Assembly (NCBI RefSeq): GCF_000758305.1
Contig: NZ_CP009458.1
Coordinates: 1,488,001 to 1,552,000, forward strand
Reading direction: 5' to 3'
From: Cedecea neteri
GTDB taxonomy: Bacteria > Pseudomonadota > Gammaproteobacteria > Enterobacterales > Enterobacteriaceae
DNA: 64,000 nt
A model generated the notes under the pieces. It was not told where the DNA came from. It did not search any database and saw only the letters and a list, made by a program, of their open reading frames with translations. The translations under genes and the position numbers were made by a program. Every line of letters starts with the position of its first letter. The first letter of the stretch is position 1. Shown here one piece after another: positions 42,564 through 51,355 of this stretch.

Positions 42564-43442
42564 ATGACCCGCAGCTATATCCCGCTGAACTCCCTGCGTG
42601 CTTTTGAAGCCGCCGCCAGGCATCTTAGCTTTACTCATGCCGCCATCGAGCTGAATGTCACCCACTCTGCCATCAGTCAGCAGGTAAAGGCGCTGGAAGA
42701 ACACCTGCATTGCCAGCTGTTTGTGCGCGTTTCTCGCGGATTGATGTTGACCACGGAAGGTGAAAATCTGTTACCTGTGCTGAACGATTCCTTTGACCGT
42801 ATCGCAGGTGTGCTGGACCGTTTTTCCGGCACTCAGGCGAGAGAAAAACTTAAGCTAGGCGTGGTAGGTACTTTCGCAACAGGCTTTCTGCTGCCGCGCC
42901 TTGAAGCTTTCCGTCGGCGCTATCCACATATCGACCTTCAGCTTTCGACGCACAACAACCGGGTGGATCCGGCTGCGGAAGGGCTGGATTATACGGTGCG
43001 ATTTGGGAGTGGGGCCTGGCACGGAACGGATGCGATATACCTGTGTGATGCCCCGCTGTCACCGCTTTGTTCTCCGGCGCTGGCTGCTGAACTCCAGCGC
43101 CCGCAGGACGTGCTGAACCACACCCTCCTGCGTTCTTATCGGCGAGACGAATGGGCGGCATGGCTACAGGCGGCGGGAGAGGTTCCACCGTCGCCAACGC
43201 ATCTGGTGATGGTGTTTGATTCTTCGGTCACTATGCTCGAAGCCGCACAGGCTGGGGCAGGCATTGCCATTGCCCCGGTCAATATGTTTACTCACTTGCT
43301 GAATAGCGAGCGGATTGTGCGCCCGTTTGAGACGGAAATCAGTCTCGGCAGTTACTGGCTGACAAAGCTCCAGTCCAGGCCGGAAACGCCCGCCATGAGA
43401 GACTTCTCCGGTTGGTTAGCCGGAGAGTGTGAGAACGCGTAG
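42564..43442 (+). CDS. ampR: LysR-family regulator AmpR
   Basis: This 292-residue protein starts TRSYIPLNSLRAFEAAARHL after Met, the typical AmpR N-terminus, with helix-turn-helix FTHAAIELNVTHSAISQQVKALEEHL. AmpR represses or activates ampC according to which muropeptide it binds. Position immediately divergent from ampC is diagnostic. I use ATG 42564 rather than GTG 42561. The 131-bp intergenic region should hold the AmpR site. Confidence 0.95.
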   Translation: MTRSYIPLNSLRAFEAAARHLSFTHAAIELNVTHSAISQQVKALEEHLHCQLFVRVSRGLMLTTEGENLLPVLNDSFDRIAGVLDRFSGTQAREKLKLGVVGTFATGFLLPRLEAFRRRYPHIDLQLSTHNNRVDPAAEGLDYTVRFGSGAWHGTDAIYLCDAPLSPLCSPALAAELQRPQDVLNHTLLRSYRRDEWAAWLQAAGEVPPSPTHLVMVFDSSVTMLEAAQAGAGIAIAPVNMFTHLLNSERIVRPFETEISLGSYWLTKLQSRPETPAMRDFSGWLAGECENA

Positions 43443-43468
43443 GACCTGATTGCCCGAACCTGGATGGG

Positions 43469-44794
43469 TTATTTTACCAACCCAAACAGGTCGTTAAGCG
43501 CTTCACTCATGGTAGGGTGCGTGAAAATTTGGTCGCGCAGCGTGGTGTAGGGCAGCCCGGCATCCATGACGGTTTTAATCAGGTTAATGATCTCATGAGA
43601 GCCAGGGCAGAGCAGCGATGCGCCGAGGATCTCCTGCGTTGATGTGTCCACGATAGCTTTGAGCATGCCGCGTGTGTCGCCCATGACTCGAGCCCTTGGA
43701 ATTGCCGCTACGGGAAGCGTAACGACCTGAACGGGTTTACCGCTAGCCAGAGCTTGTTCTTCAGTCATGCCGATGCGAGACAGCGGGGGCGTCATAAACA
43801 CGGAATAGGGTACATTTTTTCTGTCCCCAGTATGGCGTTTACCTTCGCCCAACAGGCTGTCACGCACGATACGGAAGTCATCGAGCGAGATATAGGTAAA
43901 CTGTAGCCCGCCGGTCACATCCCCCATTGCCCAGATGTTGTCTGCCGAGGTTCGCAGATATTTATTCACTACGATGGCTCCACGGGCATCGACATCAACC
44001 CCGGCGTTTTTCAGGTTCAGGCTATCCGTAGCGGGTTTTCGCCCTGAGGCAACAAGCAGCGCGTCGACCTTGTGGAGGCTATCACTCGTATGCAAATGCA
44101 CGGTGTTGTCGCGAGATTCAACGCGCTGAACCTGGGCGTTGAGGACCAATTCCACGCCTTGTTGTTGAAGTATATTGGCGATGGCTTCGGCTACGTCACG
44201 GTCTTCACGCGGCAAGAAATCAGCAGCGGCTTCGAAAATGGTGACCTTGCTGCCGAAACCGACAAACATTGAGGCAAACTCAACCCCGATGTAGCCGCCG
44301 CCCAAAATACCGAGGTGCGTTGGGAGTGCGGTCAGATTAAGCAATCCGGTGCTGTCATACACCCCTGGCGTAGTCGTCAGGCCGTCAATCGGCGGCAAAA
44401 CGGACTGTGCTCCGGTATTGATAAATATTTTTTCACCGCGCAGTTCAATAGCTTCACCGTTTTGCTTCACGCGCACCGTGTGCTGGTCAACAAACTCGGC
44501 GTGGCCGTCGATAACGTCCACATTGTCCAGGTCGGCCAGCAAGTGGTAGTTTTTGTCGCGCAGGAAACTGATGACCGAAGATTTACGTGCAATAGCTGTC
44601 GTAAAGTCCTGATGCCGTTCTGCGTCGTGAACCAGCGTTTTGGTTGGGATACAGCCAATGTTGATGCAGGTGCCGCCGTACATGGCGGAGGATTGTTCGA
44701 TAATAGCGACTTTCCAGTTTTGTTTTGCCAGGGTTGCCGCCAGGGTTTTACCTGCTTTACCAAAGCCAATGATGATTGCCTGATAGGCTTGCAT
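43469..44794 (-). CDS. rclA: RclA, flavin disulfide reductase of reactive-chlorine resistance
   Basis: A 441-residue pyridine nucleotide-disulfide oxidoreductase of the E. coli RclA length. FAD-binding GFGKAGKTLA is at residues 10-19, redox Cys43 and Cys48 are in GGTCINIGCIP, the NAD-binding GGGYIGVE is mid-protein and the dimerisation domain is C-terminal. RclA protects against hypochlorite and reduces Cu(II). It is divergent from rclR, but rclB and rclC, found in E. coli, are missing here. Confidence 0.93.
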   Translation of the reverse strand: MQAYQAIIIGFGKAGKTLAATLAKQNWKVAIIEQSSAMYGGTCINIGCIPTKTLVHDAERHQDFTTAIARKSSVISFLRDKNYHLLADLDNVDVIDGHAEFVDQHTVRVKQNGEAIELRGEKIFINTGAQSVLPPIDGLTTTPGVYDSTGLLNLTALPTHLGILGGGYIGVEFASMFVGFGSKVTIFEAAADFLPREDRDVAEAIANILQQQGVELVLNAQVQRVESRDNTVHLHTSDSLHKVDALLVASGRKPATDSLNLKNAGVDVDARGAIVVNKYLRTSADNIWAMGDVTGGLQFTYISLDDFRIVRDSLLGEGKRHTGDRKNVPYSVFMTPPLSRIGMTEEQALASGKPVQVVTLPVAAIPRARVMGDTRGMLKAIVDTSTQEILGASLLCPGSHEIINLIKTVMDAGLPYTTLRDQIFTHPTMSEALNDLFGLVK

Positions 44795-44918
44795 AGGAGT
44801 TCTCCGTCAATGAGTCAGCCGTCGTGTTGATGGTTTTGATTCTGTTCCAATGGCAGTCGCGTGGTTTCTTCAGGTATCTTTAAATCCTGTCTTATCGTCT
44901 GATTTGTTGGAGTGATTG

Positions 44919-45776
44919 ATGGATCCTCTCAGCCAGTTGATGGCATTCAGCGCCCCACAGGGGTCGATTGATAAAAATTGCCTGCTAAGCGCGGGCTGGA
45001 GCCTGCCTCATGCGGCGGGATCGCTGGCGACCGTTCGCTGGCACACCGTTACACAAGGGGCAGCATGGCTGGAGCTGCCTTCCGGTGAAAAGCTGACGCT
45101 GCTGCCCGGGCAGGTGGCTGTATTGACGCAAAACTCTGCGCACCGGCTGCGGCAGAAAGGGCAGGAAGAGACCTGGATCGTTTGTGGGAGCCTGTATTTA
45201 TCTTCGGCTTCCCGCCATTTTTTGACGGCGCTTCCGGAGGCCCTGGTGATGACTCCCGAACAAGGTAGCCCCGAGCATACATGGCTGCTGGCGGCGGTTT
45301 CGCTACTGCAACAGGAAGCGGAAATGCCACAGCCTGGTATGGCGGCGATATGTAGCCAGCAATGTGCCACGATAATTGCCCTGGGCTTGCGGCAATGGCT
45401 ACGGGAAAATGCTCAGGACAAAAGCCAGTTGAATTTGCTGCTGCATCCGAGACTTGGAATGGCGGTACAAAGCATGCTGAATGCACCGCAAACGCCCTGG
45501 ACCGTTGCCTCGCTGGCTGAACAAGTGCACATGTCTCGTGCCAGTTTCGCACTGCTCTTTCGCGAGGTGAGCGGCACCACACCGCTGGCGGTTCTGACCC
45601 GTATAAGGCTGCAAACTGCCGCTCAGCAGCTCTCGCGTGAAGCAAGCTCGGTTATCACCATTGCGGATGCCGTAGGCTACGCCAGCGAATCGTCATTCCA
45701 TAAGGCTTTTATGCGTGAGTTTGGCTGTTCGCCTGGGGAATACAGAAAGCGGGTGAAGGCGTTGGCGATGGAATAA
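44919..45776 (+). CDS. rclR: RclR, AraC-family reactive-chlorine sensor
   Basis: A 285-residue AraC-type activator. The redox-sensing cysteines of E. coli RclR are conserved at Cys21 (IDKNC) and Cys89 (WIVCG). The C-terminal HTH includes HMSRASFALLFREVSGTTPLAVLTRIRLQ. ATG 44919 follows GGAG and is preferred to TTG 44916. It should activate rclA on HOCl exposure. Confidence 0.93.
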   Translation: MDPLSQLMAFSAPQGSIDKNCLLSAGWSLPHAAGSLATVRWHTVTQGAAWLELPSGEKLTLLPGQVAVLTQNSAHRLRQKGQEETWIVCGSLYLSSASRHFLTALPEALVMTPEQGSPEHTWLLAAVSLLQQEAEMPQPGMAAICSQQCATIIALGLRQWLRENAQDKSQLNLLLHPRLGMAVQSMLNAPQTPWTVASLAEQVHMSRASFALLFREVSGTTPLAVLTRIRLQTAAQQLSREASSVITIADAVGYASESSFHKAFMREFGCSPGEYRKRVKALAME

Positions 45777-45804
45777 AAAAGGCCCGCGCGAAAGCGAGCC
45801 TTTT
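45775..45804 (+). terminator. Bidirectional terminator between rclR and frdD
   Basis: AAAAAAGGCCCGC and GCGAGCCTTTT pair with one mismatch around a GCGAAA loop. A-tract before and T-tract after suit termination of both the convergent rclR and frd transcripts. Confidence 0.75.
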
Positions 45805-45818
45805 GGTGCGCTGAATGG

Positions 45819-46178
45819 CTAGAGCGTCAGCAGGCCAATAATGGTCACCACCGTCAGAATAGCGGCCAGGCCGTAGAACACCCATTTCCCGGCTGGCACG
45901 TGGATCTTCAGGTCGTGCATCGCATGGTGGATACGGTGCAGGCCACACCACAGCGGCAGCACAATCATCAGCAGCAGGAACAGACGGCCAATCCAGCTGT
46001 GGGCGAAGGCATAAACGCGGTCAAAGCTCAGCGCATCGCCCGGGAACAGGCCGAGCGGCAGCATGATACCGACCAGTAGTACGATAACCGGCGCAAAAAT
46101 TGCGCCCCACATGCCGCCTGCGCCAAACAGGCCCCAGAATACCGGCTCGTCGGAACGTTTTGGATTTTGGTTAATCAC
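45819..46178 (-). CDS. frdD: Fumarate reductase membrane anchor FrdD
   Basis: A 119-residue protein with three membrane helices, the length of E. coli FrdD. INQNPKRSDEPVFWGLFGAGGMWGAIFAP and HDLKIHVPAGKW are family-typical. With FrdC it anchors FrdAB and binds menaquinol. Last gene of frdABCD. Confidence 0.96.
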   Translation of the reverse strand: MINQNPKRSDEPVFWGLFGAGGMWGAIFAPVIVLLVGIMLPLGLFPGDALSFDRVYAFAHSWIGRLFLLLMIVLPLWCGLHRIHHAMHDLKIHVPAGKWVFYGLAAILTVVTIIGLLTL

Positions 46179-46188
46179 CTCAGCCTCC

Positions 46189-46584
46189 TTACCAGAACAG
46201 TGCTACAAGCAGCACAACGACAGTCACCAGTGCAGTGACAACCCACAGTCCCTTGATGACCGGCTCCGGCCCCATTTTCTCGCCTTTAACGATGACGTTC
46301 GCGGCCTTTGGCGCCAGCTCAAACCAGGTTTTGGTGTGCAGCACGGCGGCGGCAAGCGTAATGAGATTGAGGATGATCACCACCGGGTTTTGCAGAAAAC
46401 CTACAAAGCCAGCCCAGCCTTCTACGCCGTGTTTCAGCGAGAAAAGGCCATAAATCAGTACGATGCTGAACCAGACTGTCGGAACCGAAGTGCCTTCACG
46501 CAGCATATAAAAACGGTAGAAGCCGAGTTGCCGCCACCAGGTCGGCGCCATGGGACGGACATAAGGCTTACGTTTCGTGGTCAT
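46189..46584 (-). CDS. frdC: Fumarate reductase membrane anchor FrdC
   Basis: A 131-residue, three-helix anchor with TKRKPYVRPMAPTWWRQLGFYRFYMLREGTS at the N-terminus and HTKTWFELAPKAANVIVKGEK, nearly the E. coli FrdC sequence. It carries part of the quinol site. Ten bp separate it from both frdB and frdD. Confidence 0.96.
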   Translation of the reverse strand: MTTKRKPYVRPMAPTWWRQLGFYRFYMLREGTSVPTVWFSIVLIYGLFSLKHGVEGWAGFVGFLQNPVVIILNLITLAAAVLHTKTWFELAPKAANVIVKGEKMGPEPVIKGLWVVTALVTVVVLLVALFW

Positions 46585-46594
46585 GGTGCACTCC

Positions 46595-47329
46595 TTAGCG
46601 TGGTTTCAGGGTGGCAATCAAAAAGTCTTTCGAGCTTTCGACTTTGCCCTGCTGGATGGCCGCGGCCGGATCGACGTGTTTTGGACAAACTTCGGAGCAG
46701 TAGCCAACAAAGGTGCAGCTCCACACGCCGTTTTGCCCGTTGAGCTGCGGCATACGCTGTTTCTTGCCGTGGTCACGGCTGTCCAGGTTGTAACGATGAG
46801 CGAGGGTAATCGCCGCCGGGCCGATAAACTCAGGGTTCAGGCCAAACTGTGGGCAGGCGGCATAGCACAGCCCGCAGTTGATGCAGCCGGAGAACTGATG
46901 GTATTTCGCCATCTGTGCGGGCGTCTGCTTGTTTGGGCCCTGATCCGGCGTGCGTGGGTTGCCGATGATATAAGGCTTAATCGACTCCAGGCTTTCGATG
47001 AAGTGGGTCATGTCGACCACCAAATCGCGCTCGATCGGGAAGTTTGCCAGCGCTTCAACTTTGATGCCGTTGGTGTATTCGCGCAGGAAGGTTTTACAGG
47101 CCAGCTTCGGTACTTTGTTGACCATCATGCCGCAGGAGCCGCAAATCGCCATGCGGCACGACCAGCGGTAGCTGAGGTCCGGCGCGAGGTTATCTTTGAT
47201 ATAACCCAGCCCGTCCAGCAGCGAGGTTTGCTCGTCAAACGGCACCTCGTAGATTGCGCTATGTGGCTGGCTGTCCGTTTCCGGGTTGTAGCGCACAATC
47301 TCAATCTTCAGGGTTTGCATCTCAGCCAT
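46595..47329 (-). CDS. frdB: Fumarate reductase iron-sulfur subunit FrdB
   Basis: The 244-residue subunit equals E. coli FrdB in length. The 2Fe-2S cysteines are in CRMAICGSCGMM; 4Fe-4S and 3Fe-4S ligands are in CINCGLCYAACP and CSEVCPKHVDP. It carries electrons from menaquinol to FrdA. It overlaps the frdA end by 8 bp. Confidence 0.98.
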   Translation of the reverse strand: MAEMQTLKIEIVRYNPETDSQPHSAIYEVPFDEQTSLLDGLGYIKDNLAPDLSYRWSCRMAICGSCGMMVNKVPKLACKTFLREYTNGIKVEALANFPIERDLVVDMTHFIESLESIKPYIIGNPRTPDQGPNKQTPAQMAKYHQFSGCINCGLCYAACPQFGLNPEFIGPAAITLAHRYNLDSRDHGKKQRMPQLNGQNGVWSCTFVGYCSEVCPKHVDPAAAIQQGKVESSKDFLIATLKPR

Positions 47330-49112
47330 TTGCCTTCTCCTTTTTCTCAGCGTCTTCCGCTTCTGCGCCGTACACGCGTTTTGCTGGCGGCAGCGTGGTG
47401 ATCTTCACATCGCTATAGTCGAGGCGAGTGGTGCCGTCGGCGTCGCGGAAGGCCAGAGTATGTTTAAGGAAGTTGACGTCATCACGCTCGGTATAGCCTT
47501 CGTCCAGGCGCTGGTGGGCGCCGCGCGATTCTTTACGTGCGAGGGCGGAGTGCGCCATGCATTCGGCAACGTTCAGGCCGTGGCCCAGTTCAATGGTGTA
47601 CAGCAGATCGGTATTGAAGACGCTTGAGGTGTCGGTAATGCGCACGCGTTTGAAGCGTTCCTGGAGCTCCGCCAGCTTGTCGACGGTTTTCTGCATTAAC
47701 TCCGTGGTGCGGTAAATCCCGCAGCCTTCCTCCATGGACAGTCCCATCTCGTCGCGGATTTTCGACCAGTTTTCGTTGCCTTCCTGGTTCACCAACTGCT
47801 TCAGGCGGCCTTCAACATCGGTGGCCTGAGCGTTCAGCGCGGCATCGTTAGCCGGTTGCGCTTGTGCGGCGCGTTCCATTGCCTGCTCGCCCGCCAGGCG
47901 GCCAAAGACCACCAGTTCTGCCAGCGAGTTAGAGCCCAGACGGTTGGCACCGTGCAGGCCAACGGAGGAACATTCGCCCACCGCGAAAAGCCCTTTGATG
48001 CGGGTTTCGCACTGGGTATCAGTCTCGATACCGCCCATGGTGTAGTGCGCCGTTGGGCGAACCGGGATCGGCTCTTTGACCGGGTCAACGCCCACGTAGG
48101 CTTTGGCCAGTTCGCAGATAAACGGCAGACGCTCAAGCAGCTTTTTCTCGCCGAGATGGCGCAGGTCGAGGTACACCACATCGCCGCGCGGAGTGGAAAT
48201 AGTGTTGCCTTTGCGCCACTCGTGCCAGAAAGCCTGAGACACTTTATCGCGTGGACCGAGTTCCATGTATTTGTTCTTCGGCTCGCCGAGCGGAGTTTCC
48301 GGCCCCATGCCGTAATCCTGCAGGTAGCGATAGCCGTTTTTGTTCACCAGAATGCCGCCTTCACCACGGCAGCCTTCGGTCATCAGGATGCCGGAACCCG
48401 GCAGCCCGGTTGGATGGTATTGCACAAACTCCATGTCGCGCAGCGGCACGCCGTGGCTCAGCGCCATGCCCATGCCGTCCCCGGTGACGATGCCGCCGTT
48501 GGTATTGTAGCGATAAACGCGTCCGGCACCGCCGGTGGCCATCACTACCGCATTGGCGCGGATTTGCACCAGCTCGCCTTCCATCATATTCATGGCAACG
48601 ACGCCGCGTGCCTGGCCGTCATCGACCAGGATGTCGAGCACGAAATGTTCGTCGAAGCGTTGAATTTGCGGGAACTGAAGGGAAGTCTGGAAAAGCGTGT
48701 GGAGCATATGGAAGCCGGTTTTGTCGGCGGCGAACCAGGTCCGTTCGATCTTCATTCCGCCGAAGCGCCTGACGTTGACGCTACCGTCCGGACGGCGGCT
48801 CCACGGGCAGCCCCACTGCTCAAGCTGGGTCATTTCGGTGGGGCAATGGTGAACGAAGTAGTCAACCACATCCTGCTCACACAGCCAGTCGCCTCCGGCA
48901 ACGGTGTCGTGAAAATGGTAGTCGAAGCTGTCGTGATCCTGCGCGACGGCTGCGGAACCCCCTTCGGCGGCAACCGTGTGGCTGCGCATTGGGTAGACTT
49001 TGGAAATCAGAGCGATTTTTGCCTGTGGATTAGCCTGGGCCGCCGCAATGGCTGCTCGTAGGCCTGCTCCGCCGGCGCCTATAATGGCGAGATCGGCTTG
49101 AAAGGTTTGCAC
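47322..49112 (-). CDS. frdA: Fumarate reductase flavoprotein subunit FrdA
   Basis: A 596-residue catalytic subunit with covalent FAD. GAGGAGLRAAIAA binds FAD, RSHTVAAEGG holds the FAD-linked His, and HGANRLGSNSL and HPTGLPGSGIL line the active site. I assign the GTG start at 49112 (VQTFQADLAII read as Met) because GGAGGAATGTC precedes it and E. coli frdA uses the same start; the longer ATG frame to 49142 has no such site. The C-terminus is about six residues shorter than in E. coli. Confidence 0.96.
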   Translation of the reverse strand: MQTFQADLAIIGAGGAGLRAAIAAAQANPQAKIALISKVYPMRSHTVAAEGGSAAVAQDHDSFDYHFHDTVAGGDWLCEQDVVDYFVHHCPTEMTQLEQWGCPWSRRPDGSVNVRRFGGMKIERTWFAADKTGFHMLHTLFQTSLQFPQIQRFDEHFVLDILVDDGQARGVVAMNMMEGELVQIRANAVVMATGGAGRVYRYNTNGGIVTGDGMGMALSHGVPLRDMEFVQYHPTGLPGSGILMTEGCRGEGGILVNKNGYRYLQDYGMGPETPLGEPKNKYMELGPRDKVSQAFWHEWRKGNTISTPRGDVVYLDLRHLGEKKLLERLPFICELAKAYVGVDPVKEPIPVRPTAHYTMGGIETDTQCETRIKGLFAVGECSSVGLHGANRLGSNSLAELVVFGRLAGEQAMERAAQAQPANDAALNAQATDVEGRLKQLVNQEGNENWSKIRDEMGLSMEEGCGIYRTTELMQKTVDKLAELQERFKRVRITDTSSVFNTDLLYTIELGHGLNVAECMAHSALARKESRGAHQRLDEGYTERDDVNFLKHTLAFRDADGTTRLDYSDVKITTLPPAKRVYGAEAEDAEKKEKANG

Positions 49113-49142
49113 GACATTCCTCCAGATTTTAGTAATTCGCAA

Positions 49143-49444
49143 AGCTATACGACCAAAGGGTATTCACTGCCCGAAAGGCGGTGGCTGCGAAAGGTGTATC
49201 CCTGCTCCTTTTTAGGTAGAGGAAGTATAACCGGAGGGATTTTAGGGAAATTTGATTTGTTCGATTTTTTTACTGTTCTACGGGACGATTAATTACCGCT
49301 GTTAATGAATTACGTCACAAAAATGAATGTTTAAATGGTGTAGTGCGAAGAAAAAATAGCGAAAAATAGTCGTCTGTTTTTCGGTTGTTGCCGCCCCGGC
49401 TTGAAGCACAGAATCTTTCCATTCTATAAAGGCAGGGGATAAAA
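49143..49444 (-). promoter_or_regulatory. frdA promoter with FNR-type half-site at about -41.5
   Basis: On the minus strand TATACT (49224-49229) is a good -10, placing transcription start near 49217. The 14-nt segment at 49252-49265 reads ATCGA-ACAA-ATCAA, centred about 41.5 bp upstream, the class II FNR position. Its context (AAAAATCGA....TCAAATTTC) matches the frd FNR site of E. coli as I recall it. One half-site is perfect (ATCAA), the other poor. The rest of this gap also holds the start region of the plus-strand gene at 49445; no other gene is seen. Confidence 0.55.
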
Positions 49445-50218
49445 ATGAGCTTCAGTCAGATGCATTATCAGAGCACGCCATTGGTGCTGGCTAACGTTTG
49501 GGATGTCACCAGCGCTCAGGCGGCACAGACGGCGGGTTATCAGGCGTTGGGCACCTCAAGCGCGGCAATCGCCGATATGCTGGGCTACAAGGATGGAGAA
49601 GAAATACCATTTTCCGTACTCCAGGCCCTGGTGGGCCGCATACGTGAGTGCGTCAATTTGCCGCTTTCCGTTGATATGGAAGCCGGGTATGGGGAAGACA
49701 CCGAAACGGTGGTGCGCCAGGCCATTCAACTGGCAGCACTGGGCGTCGTCGGCATTAACCTTGAAGACAGCAAAGTTGAGCAGGGAGCGCGTCGTTTACT
49801 GGATGCAAAACAGTTCGCAGCCCGCCTGAGCTCGATAAAGTCAGGATTAGACGCCGCGAAAACACCGCTCTTTATCAATGCCAGAACCGATGGCTTTTTG
49901 CTCGGCGAACCGGATGCGCTGAATCAAACGCTCGCCCGCGGCAGGCTATATCAGCAGGCGGGGGCTGACGGCTTCTTTGTGCCCTGCGCGACCGTGCCGG
50001 AAGATATTCAGGCGATTGCCAGCGCAGTTGATCTGCCGCTTAATATTATGTGTATGCCGGGTTTGCCCGACTTTAATCAACTGGCGGCGCTTGGGGTGAA
50101 ACGCATTTCGATGGGGAATTTTGTGCACGCTGCGCTGAACCGCAAGTTACAGCAGCTGTTGTTTAGCCTTCGGCAACAGGGTGCATTTGACGAGATCTTT
50201 GCTGATGAAAATCCTTGA
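49445..50218 (+). CDS. Isocitrate lyase / PEP phosphonomutase family enzyme
   Basis: A 257-residue TIM-barrel enzyme. LANVWDVTSAQAAQTAGYQALGTSS and LPLSVDMEAGYG (with Asp/Glu metal ligands), GINLEDSK and INARTDGF are the family core. The usual KKCGH lyase loop is absent (KVEQGARRLLDA follows instead), so it is more like oxaloacetase- or PEPM-type members than isocitrate lyase. Substrate unknown. Its end overlaps the ada start by 14 bp, an odd pairing with a DNA-repair gene. Confidence 0.82.
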   Translation: MSFSQMHYQSTPLVLANVWDVTSAQAAQTAGYQALGTSSAAIADMLGYKDGEEIPFSVLQALVGRIRECVNLPLSVDMEAGYGEDTETVVRQAIQLAALGVVGINLEDSKVEQGARRLLDAKQFAARLSSIKSGLDAAKTPLFINARTDGFLLGEPDALNQTLARGRLYQQAGADGFFVPCATVPEDIQAIASAVDLPLNIMCMPGLPDFNQLAALGVKRISMGNFVHAALNRKLQQLLFSLRQQGAFDEIFADENP

Positions 50219-51263
50219 TATCGAGCAGTGCGATGCCTGGTACGAGGCGCTGGTGGCGCGTTCTTCCGAGCATGTTGGCGTTTTTTTTGTGGGCGTGAAA
50301 ACCACCGGCGTGTTCTGCATTTCCAACTGCCGCGCCCGTAAACCTAAGCGGGGTAACGTTGAGTTTTATAACGACTTCAAATCCGCGCTTCACGCGGGCT
50401 TTCGTCCCTGCAAAATTTGTCGCCCCACCGAAAACGCCTTCTCTGCGCCGCCCATAGTCGAGCAGGCCATTGCCCTGTTCAGGGCGAGTAGTGAGAACCG
50501 GGTCAGCGATGGCGAGCTGCGGCAGCACAACATCAGTCCCGAGCGTCTCCGCCGCTGGTTTGTGCAACATCACGGGATGACTTTTCAGGCCTGGCAGAGA
50601 ATGCTGCGAGTGAATATGGCATTGCAGGAGCTCAGGCGAGGGAAAAGCGCGACGGATGCCGCGTTTAACAGCGGCTACGATTCACTGAGTGGGTTTGGCT
50701 ACACCTGCAAAAAACTCACTGGCGATGCCCCCAGCCGGGCGACAGACATCATCGTTATTCACCGTTTTACCACCCCCATCGGGCCGATGTTTGTGTGTGC
50801 CACCGAGCAGGGCGTATGCCTGCTGGAGTTTGTTGACCGACGCGCACTGGAGCGGGAATTCGACGATCTGCAGTCGCGGCTCAACGCCCGCATCATCGTC
50901 GGGGAAAATAATCATACGCGGCAGACGGAGAAAGAGATCGAGGAATACTTTGCCGGAAAGAGACAACAGTTCACCCTTGCCCTGCATACGCCGGGCAGCG
51001 CGTTTCAGCAAAAAGTCTGGCAGCAGCTCGATACCGTGCCTTATGGGGAAACGTCCCACTATCAGGCGCTGGCGATAAAAATGGAGAACCCGGATGCCGT
51101 GCGCGCGGTGGCCGGAGCCAACGGTGCGAACCGGGTAGCTATTGTCATTCCGTGCCACAGAATCATCGGTAAAAACGGCGCTATGACGGGATACGGTGGT
51201 GGCATTGCGCGGAAAAAATGGCTGCTGGAGCATGAGAAAAAATTTGCGCAACGCGGGCCATAA
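50205..51263 (+). CDS. ada: Ada-type DNA methyltransferase / transcriptional activator
   Basis: The 352-residue protein has three modules: an N-terminal zinc domain that takes methyl groups from phosphotriesters (GVFCISNCRARKP and FRPCKICRP give four zinc cysteines), an AraC-like helix-turn-helix (about 90-175), and a C-terminal O6-alkylguanine transferase with IPCHRIIG. It both repairs alkylated DNA and, once methylated, should activate repair genes. It overlaps the upstream PEPM-family gene; alkB does not follow it, unlike in E. coli. ATG 50205 chosen because the Ada domain begins there. Confidence 0.93.
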   Translation: MKILDIEQCDAWYEALVARSSEHVGVFFVGVKTTGVFCISNCRARKPKRGNVEFYNDFKSALHAGFRPCKICRPTENAFSAPPIVEQAIALFRASSENRVSDGELRQHNISPERLRRWFVQHHGMTFQAWQRMLRVNMALQELRRGKSATDAAFNSGYDSLSGFGYTCKKLTGDAPSRATDIIVIHRFTTPIGPMFVCATEQGVCLLEFVDRRALEREFDDLQSRLNARIIVGENNHTRQTEKEIEEYFAGKRQQFTLALHTPGSAFQQKVWQQLDTVPYGETSHYQALAIKMENPDAVRAVAGANGANRVAIVIPCHRIIGKNGAMTGYGGGIARKKWLLEHEKKFAQRGP

Positions 51264-51355
51264 AACGCTCAGAATAAAATTCTCTGCGCAAAATTTGTCT
51301 CCTTTCTGTGATGCGGGTAGACTTCTCGGCCTTGCATAAATACGGAGACTTTCTC

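Noticed and set aside
47856..49061. 401-codon plus-strand open frame antisense to frdA
   Set aside because: No recognisable domain or ribosome-binding site; frdA on the other strand is unmistakable.
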